From contig NW_026946363.1 in NCBI RefSeq assembly GCF_035222375.1, forward strand, positions 7,564,001 through 7,628,000: 64,000 bases of DNA, written 5' to 3'. How positions within the stretch are numbered: position 1 is the first letter of the stretch; every line of letters starts with the position of its first letter. Below the pieces are notes generated by a model. It searched no databases, was not told the DNA's origin, and saw nothing but the letters and a program-made list of their open reading frames with translations. The stretch is from Podospora pseudocomata (taxonomy: Eukaryota > Ascomycota > Sordariomycetes > Sordariales > Podosporaceae). The translations under genes were made by a program, and so were the position numbers. Shown in pieces: positions 58,456 through 64,000 of this stretch.

Positions 58456-59754
58456 TCAAGTCGTAATCATTGGTTCATGTCCATTCGTCTCGGTGAGTCC
58501 TTGAAACTCAACTGCGTTCTCCCCATTCAGCCCAATGTCGATGTCAGGCGGCAGGTCCTTGATCTTGGACGATCTGGCCGATGATTCAGCCCAGGCACGC
58601 ATGCGCACCAGAGCCCGGATAGCGGCCTCTCTGCGCTGGTCTTGCCGGACCAAGACCGCCTCGTTGACCTTGGTAGCGGTCTTTCTGCGTAGGTCTGATG
58701 ATAGCAGGTCCTTCAGTTCGGGACTGAGGTTCGAGTCGTGATCAAAGAACAGCAGAGACATGGCTCTTTCGAGATCAACTCGAAACTGTTCATTTATCGA
58801 CGCCCTGGGAGCCACCTGTTGCGTGGCAAAATCCAAGGCGGGGGTGATATCACCGCCGTAGCATTGCCTGATGAGCTCCACAAGCTGGAGACGCAATAAT
58901 GAAAAGTGAAGCTCGGGGTTTTTATCCAGTATCTGATATGCACGTTAGAGAGACTCAAAACAGGCAATTTCAATACAGTCAAATGTGTGTAGGTTGCGCT
59001 CATAAGGTGGTGGGTGTTTCTCAGCAAAGAGCCCGAAGGCCTATTATGCGTGGTGCATGAAACTCTGTGTCAAATCATAGCAACGGGGTGTGAACAAGAT
59101 CGAAAGACTTACATCAGAATCGAGGGCATTCAGGGCCGTGATGGCCGTCTCGATATCCCCGCTATGAATGGCATGTTGGATCTCTTGTCTCGTCTTGATG
59201 GAGGGGTCCGCTTGCTGTGGCGCCAGGTTTGCCTCTTTGGAGAAGTTGGCAGCGGCGCCTGGGTACCCCTCCATCGTCAAGTAGTCCAAGATCAAAGCGT
59301 TGATGTCACTAGGCTTTCTGTCAGCACGGAACCGAGTCATGTTGAGAGCAGTGAAGCGACAAGGAATCGAGGTTAAGAAAGAGGCAGTTCAGAGATTACG
59401 AGATAAATGCAGAGTTTCTCCTCATGGATAATCAGAGAGATTCCCATTGATATGCGATCATCATATTGCCAGGGCAAAGGAAGCAGGGGGAAGGTGACTA
59501 ACTTTTTGGGCGTCTTGGTGTCGCCTACGCGCGCCTCGAATGCATATTTAGGAGTAGCAGTCGCCGTGGATGAAGTCTTGGTTGAGAACGTCAGCGTGTG
59601 AACTTGCGTAGCAAGGTTGTCAAGAGGCACATACCATGGGGGCAGCCTGCGATTGACGCTGCGCTGCCTGTCGAAACTGGGCGAAGATGTGTTCTCTGAA
59701 CGCAAAATCGGGATCGAGGTGCCCCTGCTGCTGAAAGGCCTGCCAGTTGGACAT
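58456..59754 (-). CDS. gid8: GID/CTLH ubiquitin-ligase subunit Gid8 (LisH-CTLH-CRA)
   Basis: Four exons (59635-59754, 59503-59576, 59113-59308, 58456-58932) encode 288 aa. After a short N-terminus (WQAFQQQGHLDPDFAFREH) comes a LisH motif (INALILDYLTMEGYPGAAAN, residues ~67-98). The CTLH domain follows (KTRQEIQHAIHSGDIETAIT, LDKNPELHFSLLRLQLVELI). The CRA end has FDHDSNLSPELKDLLSSDLR and RREAAIRALVRMRAWAESSA. Gid8/TWA1 is a scaffold of the GID ligase that degrades gluconeogenic enzymes on glucose. Two acceptors 9 nt apart are possible at exon 3; the other adds three residues. Gene structure is predicted from splice phase. Confidence 0.9.
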
Positions 59755-60394
59755 GTGCAAACTGGCTCGCTGTGCTTCACATCTGCCGTTGGGTGCACCT
59801 GAAGTCAGGTTGCACTGCGGTGTTTTTGGCGGTTTGACCAGAGAAAATTGTTGGGAATGGAGGAGGTGGAAGTTGCAAGAGAGCTCAAGTTGAAGGTGAA
59901 AACCTGGAGGCAGAGGTGTCCGAGCTCCCAGTGGAGTTGTTTACGGGTCTCTCTGTGGGGGCTCTTTCGGTCAGGGTCAAAGAGAAGCCGGGCAACAGTG
60001 GCACCGTGCGAATTTCCCATTCTGTAACACTGTGCTCGGTGGGTAGAAAAGAGCAACGCTGATGGCCACAGATAACCCTCAGGACCTTCCCAACCTGATG
60101 CTTGGCGAGGGGCAATAGGGCACCTGAGGCACCCATGGCTCCAAACAAAACAGGGCACTCCCTCTGCCTTCACCAGCCAGAACGGGCCAAAAAGCGGCCT
60201 CTACCTGGTAGGTTAAGTTTTTCATGGATTTGCGCCTATAGGTTGGCCAGCAAAGCAGGGCAAAAGGTAAGCTTCAAGCCTCACACCCGCGAGGCACAAA
60301 TGCAAATGAGATTCCCGTAACAACCTGTTCCTCCCTCACGACACTAAGGTACAACCTATATTACCCCTCACAACCACCACCGCTCTGGTCCAAG
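59755..60394. promoter_or_regulatory. Divergent promoter region, GID8 and URK1
   Basis: The two start codons are 640 bp apart on opposite strands, so both promoters lie here. No strong motif was found. Confidence 0.5.
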
Positions 60395-62350
60395 ATGCCT
60401 TCCACCATCCCCGTCGCCCCCGGCACGCCGCAGCTGGAAGATCTTGTCATGAACCTGAAGACCAACGGCACTGCTGGTACCTCGTCAGTCGACGGCACTA
60501 TCGCAAAGAGGGCGCACTATGCTCCACCATGGGCCGATGTCAGCATCATCGGTATCGCTGGCAGCTCGGGTTCTGGAAAGTCGACTCTCTCGCAGGCCAT
60601 CGTTAGCAAGTTGAACCTGCCGTGGGTTGTCATCTTGTCCATTGTAAGTCTCGGGCCTAAGAAAGTACAGGCTAGAAACAAAATAAAAACTCATGCTTTG
60701 TTCATATCCGCTAGGACTCGTTCTACAAGTCCCTCGATGAAGAAGCGTCGAGGAAAGCGTTCCGCTGTGAATACGACTTTGATGCGCCAGATGTAAGAAG
60801 ACAACCTCCAACAAATCATTCTCATGAATGGGATCCAGGATTGGCAGACTTACCAGGATCGTTTCCACCCCAGGCCTTGGACTTTGACGTTTTGGTAGAC
60901 CGGCTGCGGGACCTGAAAGCGGGGTGAGTCCTTCTCTTCTCACGTTGGCCGTAGGCATGAACTGTAAAAGAGCCCATCTGATAATCAGGTGTTGTTAGCA
61001 AACGCGCGGATATTCCAGTCTACTCTTTTGAGAAGCACGCTCGCATGGAACAAACCACATCGATCTACTCACCTCATGTCTTGATTCTTGAAGGAATCTT
61101 CGCCCTTCATGACCCAAGAGTCCTTGAGCTCTTGGACATGAAGGTAATTTCCGTCTTACAATCTTCAGAGTTACATCTCGAGTACTAATATGGGAGAAGA
61201 TCTTTTGTGAAGCAGACGCAGACACCTGCTTGTCCCGAAGAAGTAGGTTCCCTTGAAGTGAATCGGCTCGTTATGGAAGAGCTCAAGAATCTAACGAGCT
61301 ACAGTTCTCCGAGATCAGCGGGAGAGAGGCCGTGATGTTGAAGGAATCATCAAGCAGTGGTTCTCCTTTGTAAAGCCCAATTTCGAACGGGTAAGCATCA
61401 TGCTCCGCTCACCTTGGGATTCTTGCTAACTTGATATCAGTATGTCGATCCTCAGCGCAAAGTGGCCGATATTATCGTCCCCCGCGGTGTTGAAAATCAG
61501 GTTGCCATGAGTACGTCCAACTTCATTCAGCCCATGGTATAACCATGCATCCCTTGAAGCTAACTGTCATAGCCATGGTTACCCAATTCATCCAGCAAAA
61601 GCTTCTCGAAAAGTCAACTCATCATCGTGCGGCACTCACCCGCCTCGAGATCGGTGCTCTTTCAGAGCCCCTAACCTCCAAAGTTCACATCATGAATCAA
61701 ACGTCTCAGATGCGTGGCATGAACACCATCATACACAACATCGACACCTCGTCAGAGGACTTCATCTTCTATTTCGACCGCCTTGCTGCCCTGCTAGTTG
61801 AGCAGTAAGTTGCCCCCTTTTCTTATAGGCTACCGCGTTCCAGCCAGAGTCTCATGCCTACTACAGGGCCTTAAACAACGTCTTCTTTACATCCAAAACC
61901 ATCACCACGCCTCAAAACCTCCCATATCGCGGCCTCGCCCCGGCAGGCGAGGTATCCGCCGTCGTTGTTCTTAGGGGCGGCGCGGCTCTTGAGGCTGGTC
62001 TGCATCGCGTAATCCCAGACTGCAAGACTGGTCGCGTGCTGATTCAGTCCAACATCCGCACTGGAGAGCCCGAGTTGCATTACCAGGTCCTCCCCAAGGA
62101 CATCGCTGAACACTCGGCTGTTCTACTGCTCGACGCTCAGATGAGCTCTGGTGGTTCGGCGCTCATGGCCGTGCAAGTTCTTATTGACCACGGTGTCAAG
62201 GAAGAGAGAATTGTGTTGGTCACTTACAGTGCTGGCCGGATGGGTTTGCACAGGCTCACCAAAGTATTCCCCGACATTTCTGTGGTAGTGGGTAATTTGT
62301 GCACTGATGCCGAGGAGCGCTGGGTTGAAAGGCGGTATTTCCGTTGCTGA
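60395..62350 (+). CDS. urk1: Uridine kinase with C-terminal UPRT-like domain (URK1)
   Basis: Nine exons encode 478 aa: 60395-60643, 60715-60792, 60874-60923, 60999-61143, 61200-61242, 61305-61390, 61441-61510, 61573-61804 and 61867-62350. This is the most intron-rich gene in the window. The kinase domain has a P-loop GSSGSGKST (residues 56-64), then DSFYKSLDEEASRKAFRCEY and FDAPDALDFDVLVDRLRDLK, KRADIPVYSFEKHARMEQTT, VLILEGIFALHDPRVLELLD and IFCEADADTCLSRR. The C-terminal part resembles uracil phosphoribosyltransferase (MVTQFIQQKLLEKSTHHRAA, LLLDAQMSSGGSALMAVQVL). Bifunctional fungal uridine/cytidine kinases phosphorylate nucleosides for pyrimidine salvage; whether the UPRT half is active is unclear. 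Yeast Urk1 has 501 aa. Confidence 0.93.
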
Positions 62351-62682
62351 AGTGTTTGCATCTAAATGTACATGGAGTCGGTAGCATGGCGCCGGGGCAG
62401 GTCTGTCCCATGTTTATATATACATTGAACACAGCTATATCATACCCTGAACTATGAGCTAAAGGCTTCATCCACTGCGTCTTTTCATGGAAACGTTTTG
62501 GAATTCACTCCTTGGCCTTCTGTGGCCTGAGCTGTAACAAAACAATAGAGACCCCTCTGTTTGAATGCCACGCTAGGCTTGCTTGCATGGTCTATGATAC
62601 AAAATGGCTTCACTCATGAGGTATATTCAGCAAAAAGCCCCCTCCCTAACTCAAGAGGACAAAAGTGTCCAGAGCAGGAAGC
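62351..62682. other. Convergent gap between URK1 and the external NADH dehydrogenase gene
   Basis: 3' UTR sequence of two convergent genes; no other feature is visible. Confidence 0.6.
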
Positions 62683-64000
62683 TCAGTAACTCATCAAATC
62701 TGTTTCATCAATGTCAGCCAACAGCCATTCTCATAAAGGCAGAGACAACTTACCTCTCCCAAACAATGCCCTCTTTCCCCAGTCCATGGCCATCAACACT
62801 CTCGTCCTGAAACTGACGCTTTGAGCAAAGTATATGCTTCTCCATGCATACACCGCCCACAAACCGCCAGCGAACCGCCACCCATCATTTCCGAGGTCAA
62901 AAACCGCCGAGTTACCAATATACGCCAAGCTTCCCAAGTGTTTGTACTCAAATGCTTTGTAAACCGCCGCGTCCACGTCGCCGTCCGAAATCTCGTTGGC
63001 TCTCAGCCCTGGAGCCGCCCGTGCCAGCTTGTTAAACTTGTGAGCGAGGTACGACCCTTGCTGGTGGGCCCTTTGCGCCGTCGCTGGCAAGCTGGTTAGT
63101 TTGCTGTCGATTGTCTTAAGCAGCTCGCGCAGCTCCCCAAAATCCAGGGTACCGGACCGATCACGGTCGTACTCCTCGAACAGCTTGTCTAGCCTCTTTA
63201 GATGTCCCACCGCCTGAGGAAACCGCTTCTTGACCTGTTCGGCAACATTTCTCCAGTCGGAAAAATGCAGGGAAAGCTTCTCGGGGTCAGTAACACCGTG
63301 CTTCCAGGCGATGCTTCGGAGGAAAGAAATGATGTGGTCGGCGACGTTGTTTTGAACAGTGGCGCAGTCCCCAATAGCATACACGTCTCCAAGAGGCGTG
63401 CCGTTCAGTCTTAGATGTGTGTCTGTCTCAAGGGCATGTCTGTTGTTTTGCGCCTTGCCCAGTTTTCCGCTCAAGGTTTTGCATAAGTCTGCCTGAGAGA
63501 CACCAGTGGACCATAGACAGAACCCCATGGGGAGCTCTTTCGTGATGACTGTTCCATCCTTTTGCTTTTGCGTAAATACGATGCTGTCCTCCTTCACTTC
63601 GCTGACCCTCGAGTTGACCAAGACCTCAACCTGATCTCTGGCAAACCTTTCCTCAGCATAGGTCGAAAGTGTCTCGTCGTATGTGTTGAGAATGTGGTCT
63701 CTGCTCTGAATCAGATGAACTGAGATTTCGTTTCTCAGCAACCTTGGGAACAACTGGATCAGGTCTTCATTTAGCAGATCATACAGCTCCGCCGCGAACT
63801 CCACCCCAGTTGGCCCGCCTCCACTGACCACAAACGATAGTAACCTCTTGCGATCTTCGTCACTCGTTGTTGGCAGGCAAGCCAGCTCTAGGTTGCGAAT
63901 GATCCTGTTGCGGATCTCCCGGGCGTCTCTGATATCCTTCAAGAAATGGCAGTGCTCCAACCCCTTAACTCCGTGAGCATTCGTCACCGAACCCACCGCT
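62683..64000 (-). CDS. nde1: External alternative NADH dehydrogenase with EF-hand, 3' part (cut by right edge)
   Basis: The N-terminal half lies beyond the window. The visible coding part is 62754-64000 plus a last exon at 62683-62699. A short intron (62700-62753) splits FGRD from LMSY. Removing it gives the family's FGRD-type end, while retention would give a different tail and an early stop. Motifs are those of type II NADH dehydrogenases: FVVSGGGPTGVEFAAELYDL (second Rossmann dinucleotide-binding site), DVYAIGDCA (FAD-binding), and EYKHLGSLAYIGNSAVFD near the end. An EF-hand loop (DRDRSGTLDFGE at 63133-63168) indicates a Ca2+-regulated enzyme facing the mitochondrial intermembrane space, like Neurospora NDE-type proteins. 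It oxidises cytosolic NADH and feeds ubiquinone without proton pumping. Confidence 0.92.

Overview
The window is nuclear DNA from a filamentous ascomycete (Pezizomycotina, most likely Sordariomycetes and probably Sordariales; this taxonomic call is inference). Four observations support it. Genes are split by many short introns of about 48-80 bp with GTRNGT donors, CTRAC-like branch points and YAG acceptors. Both strands are used with no operons. Most proteins are conserved eukaryotic housekeeping types. Several families are typical of filamentous fungi: an AreB/ASD-4 type GATA factor, a HET-like fragment, an EF-hand external NADH dehydrogenase and a secreted NodB-type deacetylase. Genes were built by joining reading frames at splice sites with matching phase, so each exon junction is a prediction from sequence alone.

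Layout, left to right. 0-4 kb: first exon of a probable SYLF-domain protein running off the left edge, then a large gene-poor stretch. 4-10 kb: an F-box protein (-) and an RNF216-like RBR ubiquitin ligase (+). 10.6-16.9 kb: a GATA-factor gene (-) with a likely alternative upstream exon, the ribosome-assembly factor KRR1 (+) and an MDR-type oxidoreductase (+). 17-25 kb: a run of nucleic-acid genes, RNase H2 subunit C (-), REX4 (-), ESA1 (+) and MCM6 (+). 25.3-35.9 kb: a secreted polysaccharide deacetylase (-), TRS85 (+), the ESCRT-III-like CHM7 (+) and RAD18 (-).

36-64 kb: a doubtful two-exon HET-like fragment, INCENP (+), a large J-domain protein (+), an Aro8-like aminotransferase (-), a giant disordered RG-rich protein (-), ATP synthase subunit f (-) and complex I NDUFS4 (+) as a divergent pair, GID8 (-), uridine kinase URK1 (+) and the 3' part of an EF-hand external NADH dehydrogenase (-) cut by the right edge.

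Functionally the window is mainly chromosome biology (ESA1, MCM6, RNase H2C, RAD18, INCENP), ribosome assembly (KRR1, REX4), ubiquitin pathways (F-box, RBR ligase, GID8, RAD18), membrane traffic (TRS85, CHM7) and respiration (subunit f, NDUFS4, external NADH dehydrogenase). I found no transposon, CRISPR array, rRNA, tRNA or obvious secondary-metabolite cluster, and nothing that amounts to a wholly new system. The best leads are regulatory and gene-structural: a CCAAT-rich shared promoter for two respiratory genes, a 15-nt micro-exon, a GATA-site cluster in front of the GATA-factor gene plus an alternative N-terminal exon, MBF-like ACGCG clusters before MCM6 and RAD18, an overlapping spliced upstream ORF, and an RBR ligase with a hydrophobic insertion.
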